Assembly: GCA_028583605.1 (NCBI GenBank)
Contig: CM053330.1
Coordinates: forward strand, 27,602,598-27,666,597
Direction of reading: 5' to 3'
Length of the DNA stretch: 64,000 nucleotides
Origin: Dastarcus helophoroides
Lineage: Eukaryota; Arthropoda; Insecta; Coleoptera; Bothrideridae
Every line of letters starts with the position of its first letter. Position 1 is the first letter of the stretch. Below the pieces are notes generated by a model. That model saw only the letters and a program-made list of their open reading frames with translations. It was not told where the DNA came from and did not search any database. Positions 1 through 12,195 of this stretch are shown here, piece by piece. The position numbers were made by a program, and so were the translations under genes.

Positions 1-1206
1 ATTTCTTAAAATCTTCATTAAATATTTTGATTTGAGTAATATTATAACACTCACAGTTAAATGTTTGGCTTTTGTGATCCAGTTATTTTTTGTAAAATAT
101 GAAATAGCAGAGTATATTTTTGCTATTATAAAATGAGAGTTTTAGCTGCGAAATAATTATAATAAATACATTGGATAATATCACGATGGATAAATGGAAA
201 CCGAAAGATTTGGCCAGGATCAAGGCTAGCTAGTATTAGTCGCCTGTCACCTGAATATTATGTTAAGTTATGGAAAAGTTTAGTTATGTACCCCGCAGAT
301 ATTACAATATATAAACATTGTAGGTTAGTTTCAGAACAATTAAATTACTTCATATTCAATAACATCAGGAACAAGTTTATCAATGTTATTTCCTAGTCTT
401 AAGTTTTTGCTTCTGCCTAATTTTTTATATTATATTTCAGTTTTTAAATTTAACTCGAAATTTTTAAAAATTAATTGGTAATTTGTTATTTAATTCAGCA
501 ATTTTGAAAATATAATTCAAAAATTTAAAATAATATTATTAAATCCGAACCTTTTATATTTGAGTCGACATTTAAAAAGAAAGTTAATTTTCCAAAAGAA
601 ATATTCTAATTTTGCGCCAAACCTCAAGAAAGAAAATATATAATAGGTGAATACTACGATACGGAGGTTTTAAAAAAAAGTTAAAATTAAAAAAACATAA
701 TTTCGATTTTAGAGACGAAATCCCAAAGTTTTTACAAAAGTAACAAAAATGTTTTAAGTTTAATTAAATCTAGTTTGGAAAAAGAAGCCGTAATTTTGAA
801 AAGAAGTCGTAAATTATCAAAAAAATTCGAAAAGTTGACGTTAGAGTTCACTCTAATTAAGTATTTTAAATAACAATTTTTACTTTAATTTGATAAACAA
901 ATGATCATTAAAGCTAAAGAAAAAATTGTCCAAAATTGGAACATGTTCATAAAAATTGGGTTTAAGAAAAACTCAAAAACTTGTAAAAATAATTCTCAAA
1001 ATTTGAAGTTTAATTTTAAAGATTGAGTTTAACCTCAAAATTGTGACATAAGAACCCAAATTATGAGAAATAATAAAAATGTCGACTTTAAACTGTACAT
1101 TGCTGTGGTTTTTTCAAAATGTTTACTTTCTTTATATTCAAAATTTTAAAACGAAACGTCATTTTGAAATTCTAAGTAATTTTTGAAGTGAACACATTTT
1201 TTAGGC
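1..1206. other. AT-rich non-coding stretch
   Basis: No coding region was recognised. From about 420 to 1,160 the DNA is very AT-rich and quasi-periodic, with short motifs such as TCAAAATTT and GAAATTTTGAA recurring every few tens of bases in both orientations. The same texture recurs in several other blocks of the window. Confidence 0.6.
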
Positions 1207-1227
1207 GCGTTAAATGACTAAAAAAAA

Positions 1228-1276
1228 GCTACTTTGAACCACTAATCGATTGCTCTACCACTGTGGCACTCCGGAC
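1228..1276 (-). repeat. tRNA-like fragment, possible SINE head
   Basis: Read on the minus strand, this piece resembles a pol III type 2 promoter. It has an A-box-like GCCACAGTGGTAGAGC followed by GTGGTTCAAAG, which resembles the start of a B box. The spacing is short and the acceptor stem does not pair, so it is not an intact tRNA gene. A decayed tRNA-derived SINE or chance similarity are both possible. Confidence 0.25.
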
Positions 1277-1290
1277 ATTTAATCACATTT

Positions 1291-1402
1291 CTTAAAACCT
1301 TTCCGACACCCTCATAATTCGACATTCGTATAATTCAGCATCCGGATAGTCCGACATCTGGATAGTCCGATATCCGGCTAATCCGATATTTGCCCAATCC
1401 GA
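1291..1402. repeat. 16-bp tandem repeat, about seven units
   Basis: Seven consecutive 16-base units can be aligned. Most end in CCGA or TTCGA; the best conserved are CATCCGGATAGTCCGA (1,339-1,354) and CATCTGGATAGTCCGA (1,355-1,370). Outer units are more diverged. It is GC-richer than its surroundings. No coding function is apparent. Confidence 0.8.
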
Positions 1403-2263
1403 AAAATTAGTCATTGAAAACATATCTTTTTGAAATATTTTGAAATGTCTTATATCATAGCTTTAACTTTTCACTTTTGTCGAAAGTCCCCATAACTGCC
1501 CATTTTTTTAATGAAATAGACATTTAAAGTAGACAAATGTTTAGCTTAATTTTTAATTGAAACTTTTTTTAAATACTTATTGACTTTAAAATCAATCTTT
1601 GTATTATAATTAAATTGTTGACTTTAGAATTAATATTTTGACTTTTTGAAATGTTATAATTATTTGTAGAGATTTCAACTTTTCTTCTAAGAACAGCTGT
1701 TTTAGTTTAAAAATTTAACTTCGGTTAAACAAAATAAAATTAAATTAAATAGTCTTAAAATAATCATAAACTAAAAGAAAAATTATTTTCATGTAACTAC
1801 ACATTTATACAATAAAATATGAGTTAGACTAAAAGTGCATCTCTCTATAAGCCAAGACGCATTGTAGAGAACCGCTCTTTCAGTCTTTATCGTATTCTTA
1901 TTACACCTATCTATATAAAGCTACTCACAGTTTCATACTAATCGATAGCTATTTAGTTACTTAGTTCCTTGTCCATACCATCTTAAATCTTATCTGCACT
2001 TATCAGATTTGGGTTGGAACTGGCCTGTCTAATAAGATCGAAACCCATCCTTACACCGAATCTAATAAACTTTTTAGCCTATCGGTCTGCTCATTAGAGT
2101 AACTCAGAAAGTTTTTAGAATCCGATTATGTGCACTTACTCACATTTTCTATTATCCTAAAACACATCTACTCAGTTTCTCATCTTTGCACTATTTAGAA
2201 TCCAGCAACGTGCATTAACCTCACACATTTTCCATTGATTTTTTATATAATAATAGCTCCCTT
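1403..2263. other. Non-coding, with a repeat shared with the far side of the RTE element
   Basis: No gene is visible. Bases about 1,995-2,110 resemble bases about 5,570-5,690 in direct orientation; both contain AAGATCGAAACC and CCGAATCTAATAAA followed by a related tail. The two copies flank the RTE element, so the LINE may have entered an older repeated or terminal-repeat-bearing sequence. Confidence 0.55.
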
Positions 2264-2377
2264 TGCATAACGCTGCGAGATAATAGCAGGTATGAGCTGC
2301 TATTGCTTGGGCCGAATGGCATACGAGGAAGGCAGTGTGGCCGGCACTGCGCTTCAGCCGCCTGTTATTACCTCGAG

Positions 2378-3984
2378 TTACACCCGAGTAATCATTTCAC
2401 CGTAAAGCTGAGTTGACCTTGGGAACCAGAGGGTTTCTTTTTGTTTATGCGCCCTGCTTTGTGTTAGGGTTACTGTCTCGAGGTTGTATGTCATGACAGT
2501 CAATATGCAAGAGCCGAAGATTTTTCGTTTCAAGGTGATGGGAATATCCGGTTTCCTAAGGATGTGGTCAAGTTTTCTTAATGCTGCCCATGTCAAGCCA
2601 ACTCGCTTGGTGATTTCTGCAGCCTGATTTTTTTTGTCGAGCATGATGTTGTGGCCAAAGTACACATATTCGTCAACCACTTCAAGTGTGTCGTTGTCGA
2701 GCGTACCCTGAATATTGTCTGGACTCATGACTTTGGTTTGGTTTTTTGAAGTTTCATCCGCAGTCCCACGGTCTCCGAAACTTCTTTCAGCTCTCTTAAT
2801 ATATCTTTAAGTTTATTCGCATCGGTGTTCATAAGCATGATGTCATCAGCAAAACGTAGGTGACTCAGAAACTTTCCGTCGATATTGACTCCTTTCGCCA
2901 TGTCAGATTTTTGAAGACATCTTGTAGTGCGAGCGTAAACAGCTTCGGAAAAATAGGGTCGCCTTGTCTGACTCCTCTTTTAATTGAGTATTTTCCAGGT
3001 GACTAAGTCTTCTTTATCTTTGATGTGGAGGGTTTCGTGTTCATAGATTTTGTGATGAAGTTTGAGTATCTTGAGTCAATCCTTGCAGCGTTTATCGTAC
3101 GCAAGATTGCCCAGATTTCTATAGAGTCGAAGGCTTTTTGGAAATCGACGAATTCCAGATGGAGTGGGAAATTGTATCTACTGCATTTCTTAATCAGTGT
3201 GCAAACTGTTTGGATATAATCGATAGCGCGTAACCTTTTCTGTATCCAGCTTGTTGCATAGTTTGGTAAAAGTCAAACTTATTGTAGAGACGGTTGGTGA
3301 TTATTCTGGTTAAGAACTTGTATATTCGGTAGTTTTTGATGTTCGCTGGATCGTCTATTTTGAAGAGGATGGTGACCTCAGAATTTCTCCGTGTATCGGG
3401 AATTCTTCCTTCTTCCAGGCATTTGTTAAGGAGAATAAGAAGCGCTTTGTCTAAAGCTTTTCCTCCAGTCTTAAGCATCTCTTTTGTTACTTGGTCTTCA
3501 CCGGGAGCCTTTCGATTTCTCATCTCTTTTAGGGCTAACCTCAGTCCTTGTTGGTTAACTTCGAGAATCTCCTCGGAGCCGACGTTTTGGATGATTCGGT
3601 TTTATCCTCACGGAAAAGGTGTGGCTCTGGTGTTCACTGGATGCACGGTCTCTGATAGAAGTTTTCAATAATAGCATTGATTTTACCTTTCTCTCATACT
3701 ACTATGTCTTGTTCATTTGTCATCTTGTATATGAGCGCTTTCCCTTTAGCCATTTTGGATCGAAGGACTCTCATGTTCATATTATCATCAATGGCTTCCT
3801 GAATTTTCCTCACGTTGTATGTCCTCAAGTCTCTACGAATCGCTCTCTTTATTATTTTATCTAGTTGGCAGTATTGAGTTGCATCATAATTCATTACTCT
3901 GTGCTCTTCTAATAGTCTTATTATGTCAGGAGTAAGCTTCGTGTTTCTATGTTCTTCAAATGTGCAGACTTTCTTAGTTGCCAC
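2378..3984 (-). pseudogene. RTE-1 linker and reverse transcriptase, broken
   Basis: Three open segments make up this relic. 3,694-3,984 encodes the basic linker between EN and RT (RDLRTYNVRKIQEAI, followed by SKMAKGKALI). 3,194-3,523 encodes the start of the RT fingers (NRKAPGEDQVTKEML, then FLTRIITNRLYNKFDFYQ). 2,378-2,728 encodes the thumb and C-terminal part (EYVYFGHNIMLDKK, then LKRKIFGSCILTVMTYNLET). Between them, in other frames, are GVRQGDPI near 2,970 and the catalytic box FADD at 2,842-2,853. FADD instead of YADD is common in RTE-like RTs. A deletion has removed part of the RT between NYR and FLTR. The protein is non-functional. Confidence 0.88.
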
Positions 3985-5235
3985 TCGGATACTTTTGACT
4001 CATTTTTCGGTCAGCTCATTTAAGCCTAGGTTCTTCAACGCGTTTCTCAGTTCCAGCCTTTGTTCTATATGTCTGCTGAATTCCTCATGCTTTCTTTCTA
4101 ATTCAGTCTTTGTTGGTCTTAGCTTCTTTTCAATCTGCTTCTTTCTGTGCAGCCAAATATTGACACATATTTTAACTCTTACAAGCCTATGACCGCTTTT
4201 CGTATTGAAATATCGTTCCTAAGCATACCGTCTGGGCTTCTCCAGATCCACTTTCTTTGCGGAGGTTTTTGATAGAAGGTGTTCATGTAATACATTTCTT
4301 CCTTGCACCGGAAGTTTAGCATCGCTTGCCTTCTATCATTTCTTGGGCCCAATCCATAGTTGCCATTATTTATAGGGTCTGTTGCTGTTTTTTTTTATTT
4401 TAGCATAGAAGTCCCCAATGAGGACCTTGATCTTTGTCCTCTCTGTATTCTTTGCTACTAAAAGGTCTTCATAAAACTGCTCTACTTCTTCATCGGGTAA
4501 AGCAGCGATGTAAACATAGGCCTAAATAACCTGTATGCTGTATTTGCTATTTAGTTCCAGTACGATATAGATAACATGGTTTGATATTGTTACGGGCTTA
4601 TCGGTTCGATTGATTACACGTCATGGATTATACCACTTTATTACCAAATTAACTCGGCACACTTCAACTGAACAGTAACTCACTACTTATTTACTAATTG
4701 CTAACCCACTAACTACACTGACTTCTAACTGACTGACTTGAGGAAAAGCTGACCGCCTTTTATAGTTTTGGCCCCCGGCTTCTAGAACTTTTCGGCAAAT
4801 AAGGCTTATCGTTTGCCGAAATTTCTAGAACGCTTATCTTCCATTTGTTTCGTTATCGCGGCCGCTTTCCCCTTATCAGATCCTTCTAGAAACTTTTTTA
4901 TTTACTAAATTCTACAATTCTATTCTAAATCCTATTTCATCTATTTACATTGCGTTATAATATGCATGGCATTATAGCCACTCTACCAAGGTGGTGGTTA
5001 CTGTCGGAGTTTCGTTTGAACAGTAGGTGCCCGGATGGCAAGATTGTGGTGGCTTCTCCTTTTAGCCTGGTCTTGCTGATTTCCAGAATGTCCCATTTGG
5101 TGTTTTGCAGTTCATTTTCTAAGGCAGGTTTGTGCTCATCTCATCTCACAGATACTATAGGTGAAAATTATTATGGTGTTCTTGCTACGTTTTTTCTACT
5201 TTGGTTGTAATATCGAGGCTGACTGATAAATCAGT
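3985..5235 (-). pseudogene. RTE-1 APE-type endonuclease, split by a solo LTR
   Basis: The N-terminal half lies above the LTR (about 4,970-5,230), where minus-strand reading gives KWDILEISKTRLKGEA followed by SGHLLF, as in RTE endonucleases. The central part resumes below the LTR at about 4,583 with VIYIVLELNSKYSIQVIQVY, then DEEVEQFYEDL and an IGDF-like catalytic patch near 4,410. The rest, down to about 4,190, includes LGPRN and WRSPDG, typical of the C-terminal half. Several stops and frameshifts interrupt it. The halves join almost exactly once the LTR is discounted. Confidence 0.8.
4588..4959 (-). mobile_element. Solo LTR, family 1, copy 1
   Basis: This 372-bp segment in the minus orientation begins TATAACGCAATG (family start TGTAACAAAATG) and ends CCGATAAGCCCGTAACA. 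It contains a TTCTAGAA-type block and a TATA-like TATAAAAGGCGG, and resembles the copies at 15.7 and 38.5 kb. It is flanked by ATAT on both sides (4,584-4,587 and 4,960-4,963), a 4-bp target duplication of the Ty3/gypsy type. No internal element sequence is present, so it is a solo LTR inside the RTE-1 endonuclease. Confidence 0.82.
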
Positions 5236-5560
5236 GTGGGATTTTTGGCATTCTGCTCTACTCACCTAGAATATTTTCGTTTTGAAAGTCGACATTTCAT
5301 TTTTTTGAAGGGATATTGGCATTACAACGCCACGCTTGCCCTGCGTGTTAACGAGGAAAGCAAATAAGGGCTGGGGAGTAAAAATCGAGGTTCGGACGTG
5401 GGTTGCCCTCTATTAGGAGATGGAAAACACAAACCATGAGCTCACGTCAGCTCGTAAGTCCCTAAGGTAGATCTATCCACCACCTGGATTGTAGCAGATT
5501 ATCTACCCATTACCCGTTACTTTTTAATTAAGGTAGTTTTTATTTCACGTTCATTCATTC

Positions 5561-8085
5561 GTTTATTTCACAGATTTGATTTAGGGTTACCAAACTGACG
5601 AGATCTAACAAGATCGAAACCGGTGTTTGGTTTTCAAACTCCGAATCTAATAAATACTTCAGCCTAACTGTCTGCGGATTATTGTCCAAAGGTTCTTCGT
5701 AATTCTAACATAATTTCAAAATTCTTGTCTCTTAGAATTAAATAATTAAAAAAGTGTTCGACAGCATAAAAATGTTAATAAATGCCACCTTGGTTATTAA
5801 GTTACAGTTCTAGTGAAGCCAACGCAAAAAAAATTACAAGTCATCAATTTTTCAAGGGATTTAGATTATTTCAGTTTTCGCGTATGAAAATGCTGCATTA
5901 ATTATTATTTTTAACGGCGCTGCTGCGAGCATAATAAAAAAAGACAAAGTTCGCCTTGATTTCGTATTCTATTTGAGCTGAAAGCGCCCCCGGTTTCAGT
6001 AGAAATTGTTCAGCGCTTTTGTCGACACTAATAAATAGGCGATTCCACGATTGGCGCATTATCGACTTTCCGGACAAACAATGATGCACTCGGCAGCCTG
6101 GCATTAAAAAAACGAGGGGATTTCGCCTAAAACGGCCATATGGCTTTTGCAAATTAAATCCGTAGTTACGTATGTATCGGAGCCTAATAATCGGTATTTC
6201 TCAGAATAGATCCAGCGGAAGATTTCTGAACAACTTTAAAAATCGTCTAACATACACTTTTTATGGTAATTTTTCCAAATTTTTCGGGGACGTATTGTGG
6301 TATAGATATGTAGTCAATTTCAATTCGACAAGAAATCATTTTAGCAGAACGCTCTAGAATGGTCAGTGTGTGATTTATGATGTCGACCGAGCTGTAATTT
6401 CAAATTTATGACCATATCGCCTTCACCGAGGTATCTGTAACACATCGACGTGTGTTCTGAAGTTGCTTCTGTGGACAACTTCTGATTTATAGTCTCTTGA
6501 ATTCGATTTTGACATGGCACAAAAGCTTAGTCGTTTGTAATTCGAATTATAAAAGTAATTAGAATAAGCAAGTTAGATTTATATATTGTAAGTCAAAGAG
6601 AAAAATTATTAATCCACTCAAAAGTCTGATAATTTTTAAACTATTTGTGCTATCATCAACAATTTAGTTTTTTATCCTCCATGATCAAATATGAATGAAA
6701 AATTAAATATTGAGCTATTGGAGCATTATTTTGACGTACATATATCCATATTTAAGTTGTTGTGGTGAATTATAGACAAAGCCGCTCTTAGGTCCCAGTA
6801 TTATGCATCAAACTCTTTCACTACCCCCCATCAAAATTCTTTTAAAAGATACTTAGCTCACGAAGAAATCGCACGCAATCTTTGCATTGTTAATATAAGT
6901 ACACAAATTCGTAACCAATTGATGTAATTGATTATATTTTGAAAGTATAGATACTTTTCTATTTCTCCAACTACTCGTCTTAGAAGTTTTCACTTCGCCA
7001 TGTAGTCCTAAGCACACATGAAATATTTTCCAGTTTGAAACTTAAAAAACTGAAGTGGATGATAAAATTAATTTTAGCAGTTGTAAAATAAAACGCAGTG
7101 ATTATTTATTATTCTGGCTTTGTGCTCTTCGTGTAAACATAATGTATATTACGAAATACACCATTTTACACAAGCCCCTCAGGTTTATCACGGCGAAATG
7201 ATATTTAATATCTGTCGGCAATGCCGCCGTGAAATGTTTAAAAACATATAGGGTTTTGTTGGTTCCGAAATAAATTTCGTCCCGTGACACGTCACAAGTT
7301 ACGACATTGATGTATTCGTACAATTTAGAATAAAAAATCTCGCTGTAGAACAGTTAAGATATTAAAAAAGGGCATTTTTCTTGCTAATGCCACAAACACA
7401 AGCCGGCACGAAATTAATCGCAACATGCCCCTTTTGTTCACCTTATCCCTTGTGATGGACAATTCAATAACTTCTTTTGAGTTAGCCGAATTATTGCGGC
7501 TCTGTGGAGCTTAAACCTTTCGGATTTGTTTATTTTGATCATAGTGATATTAAAGGAGAATTTTGCAGACTTTTGCTGGATACATTTAATTTAATACATT
7601 TGATGCAATGAGGAGATTTTCCCAGCAAGGTGATGGGAGACCATAAATGTCAAAGATTTTTCTTGTCATTAAATCGGCGTTGCTTTGTTGATGGTAAATA
7701 TTTATGAAATAAATTTTCTAATTATTGTAAATTATGGCTTTAATTTGTTTCTGGTTGATTTTATTTAGCCTTCAATATCGTGTAATAAATACTAAATTAG
7801 TTATTAGTAATCGTAACGTGTGTGGAGTTTGTTAGATAACGTAATCTCTAGAATTTAGTAAAATATTGGGAAGTCTTGTGCGAATGGAAACACTCATATG
7901 AAAGTGTTCGTTTCACACCTCTCTAGAATATCTAGGAGTCAAATTTTCTGAAACATATGCCTACATAATTAGACAGGAATCTCCTCTTAAGTTAGATATT
8001 TTACAATTTATGAATAAAATTCCTAAATTAAATAAAAGTGTTAAAATATAGCATTTTAATTGACAACATTACAACGGGGTAGAAA
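5561..8085. other. Non-coding stretch
   Basis: No gene was recognised. The direct repeat shared with about 2 kb ends near 5,690. A GC-richer patch at 5,900-6,150 opens in one minus frame but shows no known domain. Bases 7,799-8,080 form a diverged dispersed repeat with another copy at 13,768-14,060; both contain AATCGTAACGTG and a CTCTAGAA block. Confidence 0.5.
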
Positions 8086-8109
8086 TATTTCTAAATAAAA
8101 CTATCAGCA

Positions 8110-8848
8110 AAACCGTAATAAACTTCATTCCTCACTCGGATAGAATCATGATGATCCAGCTTCAAACTAACATCGGAAAAATGAAATTAATACAGATATA
8201 GCTCCCACAACAGACAAGAATAACGATGAAATAGAACTTTCTTATGAACAACATCAAGCCTAAATTTACAAGAAAACAAGACCTAACAATAGTGATGGGA
8301 GATTGCAACGCCAAAATTGGAGAAAGAAAGTATGAGGATCAGGTAAGCAAGTTCTAACTGGGTGTGATAAATAACCAGGGCAAAGGAACGTTGCAGTTTT
8401 GCATAGAAGAAGATTTAGTGGTTACCAATACAATGTTTAAATTGCCAAAGGGGAGACTGTATACATGAAAAGCATCGGGCGACAATAAAGACAGAATGAT
8501 TAGAAAATTGACTACATCCTGATAGATAAGAAAACCCAAAAACACGTGAAAGCTGTAAAGACATATCCAGGAGCAGATATAGGTAGTAGCAATAACCCAA
8601 TGGTTATGGACATCTGTATAAGAATGAAAAAAATACAAAAACAACAACAACAAAACAATCGCTTACATATTCGCAGAATACAGCAGCCGGAAATTCGGGA
8701 TGCCGTTACAGACGTATTAAATCAAAAGTTCCATGGATTTCAGGAAGATCATAATTTAGGCCTACAAACAGAAGATAAATGGACAAGAATTAAGGAAGCA
8801 ATTCACTATGCAAGAAGAAAACATTTGAAGGAGCAAACAACGGAGTAG
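8110..8848 (+). pseudogene. RTE-A copy 1 endonuclease and linker, broken
   Basis: Plus-strand translation gives DRIMMIQLQTNIGKMKLIQI near 8,140, then GDCNAKIGE near 8,300 (the GDxNAKI catalytic patch of APE endonucleases), LVVTNTMF near 8,420, and VKAVKTYPGADIGS at 8,546-8,590, which precedes the SDH box; here SDHN has become SNNP, so the catalytic Asp-His pair is lost. The segment to 8,848 is the basic linker typical of RTE proteins. Several frameshifts separate these pieces. The activity, nicking target DNA for reverse transcription, is lost. Confidence 0.82.
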
Positions 8849-9177
8849 ACAAAGATGGATGACTCGAGAAATTTTAACATTGATGGACGAAAGAAGAAAA
8901 TACAAAAACAAAAGAAACAACATCACTAAAAGGAACTGCACAAATTAATACGCAGCAAAATAACAGAAGCAGAAAATGTTTGAATAGCAGAGAGGTGCTA
9001 TTGAGGAATTAGACCAGAAGTATGACAGTTTCAACCTATATAAAAAAACAAGAGACCTTAGAAGCAATAAACCAAAACGTGATATAGGAGTTCTAAAGGA
9101 TCAAAAAGACACAATAGTTATTGATATGGATGCAAAATCAAAGCTGTTGGAACAATATACAATAGTTCAACTATTTA

Positions 9178-10545
9178 GTGATCAAAGACCAGAGGATTAC
9201 AACATACCTGCGTCACAGGGGGCGCATCAATACATACGACGAGATGGAACATGTTATAAAACTAGCAAAATCTGGAAAAGCTGTAGGATCAGATGAAGTG
9301 CACGGCAAAATTGTAAAACTCCTAGACGAAAGCTCAAACTCTGTCATTAGTGATTTGTTTAACGATATACACAGATCAGAAACTACCCCACACTATTGGC
9401 TTCTCTCCATCTTTGTGCCCATTCCGAAAAAGCTCCGAGACTCTAAATGTGACGACCACAGACTTATAAGTATAATGACTCAAGTCTTGAAAATATTCTT
9501 GAGAATCATACATATCAGAATTTATAATAAATGTAAGGCCGAGACTTCGGATACACAATTCGGATTCCAAAACAGAATGGGAACAAGGGAGATGTGAACC
9601 AGGACTTGTACGCATGCTTTATAGATGACACCAAAGTTTTCATAACGTAAAATATGAGAAACTCTTCGATATACTACAGAAATTTAACATCGATTATCAT
9701 GATATAAGGATAATTTCTAATTTATACTGGGGACAAACCGCTATAGTGAAACACGACAGCACTCTCACTGAGGAACTGACGGTTCAAAAGGGCATTAAAC
9801 AAGGATGTATCCTTTTTCCAATGATGTTTAACATATATTCTGAATATATTTTATGGGAAGCGTTGGAAAATGAATCAGCAGGGATGGAAGCCCTATTAAT
9901 AACATCAGATACGCTGACGACACCGTCCTGATTATAAGCGACCTAAATGACCTGGTTGACAGGGAACCTCTAGTAAGTAAAGGCTATGGGCTTAAAATAA
10001 ATATCAACAAAACAAAAATAGTGGTGATAAAAAAAGGAACATTACATGGGTCAGTTGATTATTAATAACAAGATCATTGAACAGGTTCGTCAATTTTAAT
10101 ATCTTGGCATCACAATAAATGACCAAACTACACATAAATTCTGTCTAGAATAAAGGTATTTAACAAATTAAAAAAAACTAAAAAACTACTTACAGCCCAA
10201 AACCTATCTTTAACCCTGAGGACAAGAATGATTCGGTGCTATGTGTTTCCGGTATTGTTGTATTGCCTAGAAGGGTGGACATTAAATAAGAAAACGTCAG
10301 ACTGGAAACCTTCGAAATGTGGGTCTACAGAGTTTGTTAGAAATCCCGTGGGTTGACCATGTGACAAAGCAAAAGGTCTTGAAGGGAATGGGCAAAGAAC
10401 CAGAAGTCCTATTCTCTAATAAAAGAGAAAACTGGAGTTTCTGGGACACATCTCGCGTAACCTCAAATATGAAATCCTACAACTCCTCATGCAAGGAAAA
10501 ATTGTAGGGCGAAGAAGAGTTGGTCGTCGCAGAATTTCATGGTTG
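9178..10545 (+). pseudogene. RTE-A copy 1 reverse transcriptase, broken
   Basis: The open part at 9,178-9,597 shows KLAKSGKAVGSDEVHGKIVK, then SIFVPIPKK, CDDHRLISIMTQVLKIFLRI and TQFGFQNRMGTREM, which are RT motifs 0 to 2a. Past an indel, 9,746-9,931 shows GIKQGCILFPMMFN (RT motif B). In another frame, 9,901-9,940 reads NIRYADDTVLI, so the catalytic YADD box (9,910-9,921) is intact. The thumb follows around 10,050-10,330, and 10,319-10,507 holds EIPWVDHVTKQKVLKGMGKE. It is a pseudogene because of at least four frame changes. Confidence 0.87.
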
Positions 10546-10556
10546 CGTTATCTTAA

Positions 10557-12195
10557 ATATTATTATTATTTTTTTTAGAAGAAAAGAAATTTAATTTCAA
10601 TGGTTTTATTTGCTAATAGGGGATTTATTTTTTTATTAATCATTCTGTATTTTTATTGATCAAAAATATATTATTTATGTTAAATGTAAAACCTTAAGGG
10701 TAAATTTTATTTTCTTGATTTCTCGATTTTGTATTTAACCTCAAATTCTAATTTTTAAAAGGTAATTGTATTTTTTTAATGAATTGTTCATTTTTTACGG
10801 TAGTTTATTTTTTGGGTATATTTTGTAATTATAAATTCTACTTCTTAACTTACGTGTTTGCTACAAAGAGAAAAGACTAGAACTGTCAAGCAATTTGTTG
10901 TATTCCAGTTTCTCTTTTTTTGCTCAACAAGTGGAAGTATTTCCGACTTTATTGGGAAAAGGTTTTTTAGTCCCGAACATTCTAATTTTCTGTTTAAAAG
11001 AAGCCCACTTTTCCGCAAGCTACATTATACGTTATCTTCTCGATAACGTTCTCTTTGATAACGGATTTAACTTTGAGATTCGCCTACGGATTTTTTATCC
11101 CTTTGTTCTTATATTTTAATTATGATGCGCCGAGAACTAAATTAATATTAGGTCATCATTACGTGAACGTTGCGGTTTTAAGTCCTTGCCTAATAAGGGT
11201 TGCCAAATCCGGATACCTATCGATTCTCCACGTCCAATTTCCCTCGTAATCTGTTTTCCCGTTTTTCTTTTCGATTTTGTCCGAATCATTTCCGCCAACT
11301 CGGATATATTATTCCCACTGAGTAAGTAATTCTATTCCGAGCAAGAAATCTGTAATAAAATTTGTTATCTGAGGCGAGGCTGTTATAAGACGTACGTAAC
11401 TCGATAATATTAAGGCGCATTACAAGATCGTGGACTAAATAACGCATGTGTACGTTAAAGAGCTCCTTGTCAGAGAATTAAGCTAATAAATAAGTTAGGC
11501 AAGTCACGCTTTTTCAAGTCGAAATTTTGCCACCGAAGTCGATTTACAAAATTCATGGTTACCGTCGAACATTAGAGAATAAAGTCGAGCTTTCGACATA
11601 GCGGTAGATGTTTGAAGAAAAAGTTGAAGTTTCATAATTCAATTAAAACTTTCAGGATTGCAGTCGAACCGTATTTTTTTTAATAATTATCAGACAACCT
11701 TAAATTTGTTTCTTATTCGATCACTGCTATGTCATGAACATGAGCCATTTCTGTTAAACGGAATTTTTTTGTCCCTTTAACACGTTTCGTCTAACCACCC
11801 TTTACTCGTGAATTATGGAATTTCTTACGGGATCCCTTGACCAAGTTTTATAAGTTTCTTGATACTGAAATGCCCTTAAATTGATATTAAAAGTAACTTT
11901 CAAATTGCAAATCAAGATGTGATCTGTGTGAAGTTTTTTTAATTGTCCCTTTCGTTGGTACTTTGTAATTATAATAAACGCTCGGAACGCACAGTCTGCC
12001 TAATCTGAACGTTCGATTCTAAACATGAACAACGAACTTGCAGAGTAATTTACACGTTGGGTTAACTGCAGATGTCGATGAGATAGAACTCAACTTTCGT
12101 GATAAGAACTATGAGCAATAAATTCTGCCATTTCTTAATTAATTCTAATTTCAATTTACCACTATGTAACTAAAAAATCAGAGTCGTAACGAGAC
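10557..12195. other. Non-coding stretch
   Basis: No recognisable gene or element. It is AT-rich, with a poly-T-rich start and moderately GC-richer parts near 11,050-11,450. The short open frames at 10,858-11,249 overlap in several frames and show no domain. Confidence 0.5.

Larger units (their letters stand above)
2264..5560 (-). mobile_element. Decayed RTE-type non-LTR retrotransposon (RTE-1)
   Basis: A minus-strand LINE reads from a GC-richer presumed 5' UTR near 5,230-5,560, through an APE-type endonuclease, a basic linker and a reverse transcriptase, to about 2,264. The order EN-linker-RT and the phrasing of the RT motifs match RTE/BovB-like elements. Many frameshifts and stops are present, and a solo LTR (4,588-4,959) splits the endonuclease. 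Both 5' and 3' limits are approximate, because no tail repeat or target-site duplication was identified. Confidence 0.85.
8090..10556 (+). mobile_element. RTE-A retrotransposon copy 1, 5'- and 3'-truncated
   Basis: A plus-strand LINE relic covers EN, linker and RT and ends abruptly inside the conserved C-terminal segment (GRRRVGRRRISWLR near 10,508-10,550), followed by an ATT-rich run. Five copies of this family occur in the window (here, 12.2, 14.3, 17.6 and 28.9 kb). Its RT resembles the RTE family common in Lepidoptera and other insects. All reading frames are broken. Confidence 0.85.

Noticed and set aside
5898..6152. 84-codon minus-strand open frame in a GC-richer patch
   Set aside because: No domain, no splice context, and composition explains an open frame of this length.
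8354..8653. Minus-strand hydrophobic open frames opposite RTE-A copy 1
   Set aside because: They are antisense to a recognisable plus-strand endonuclease.
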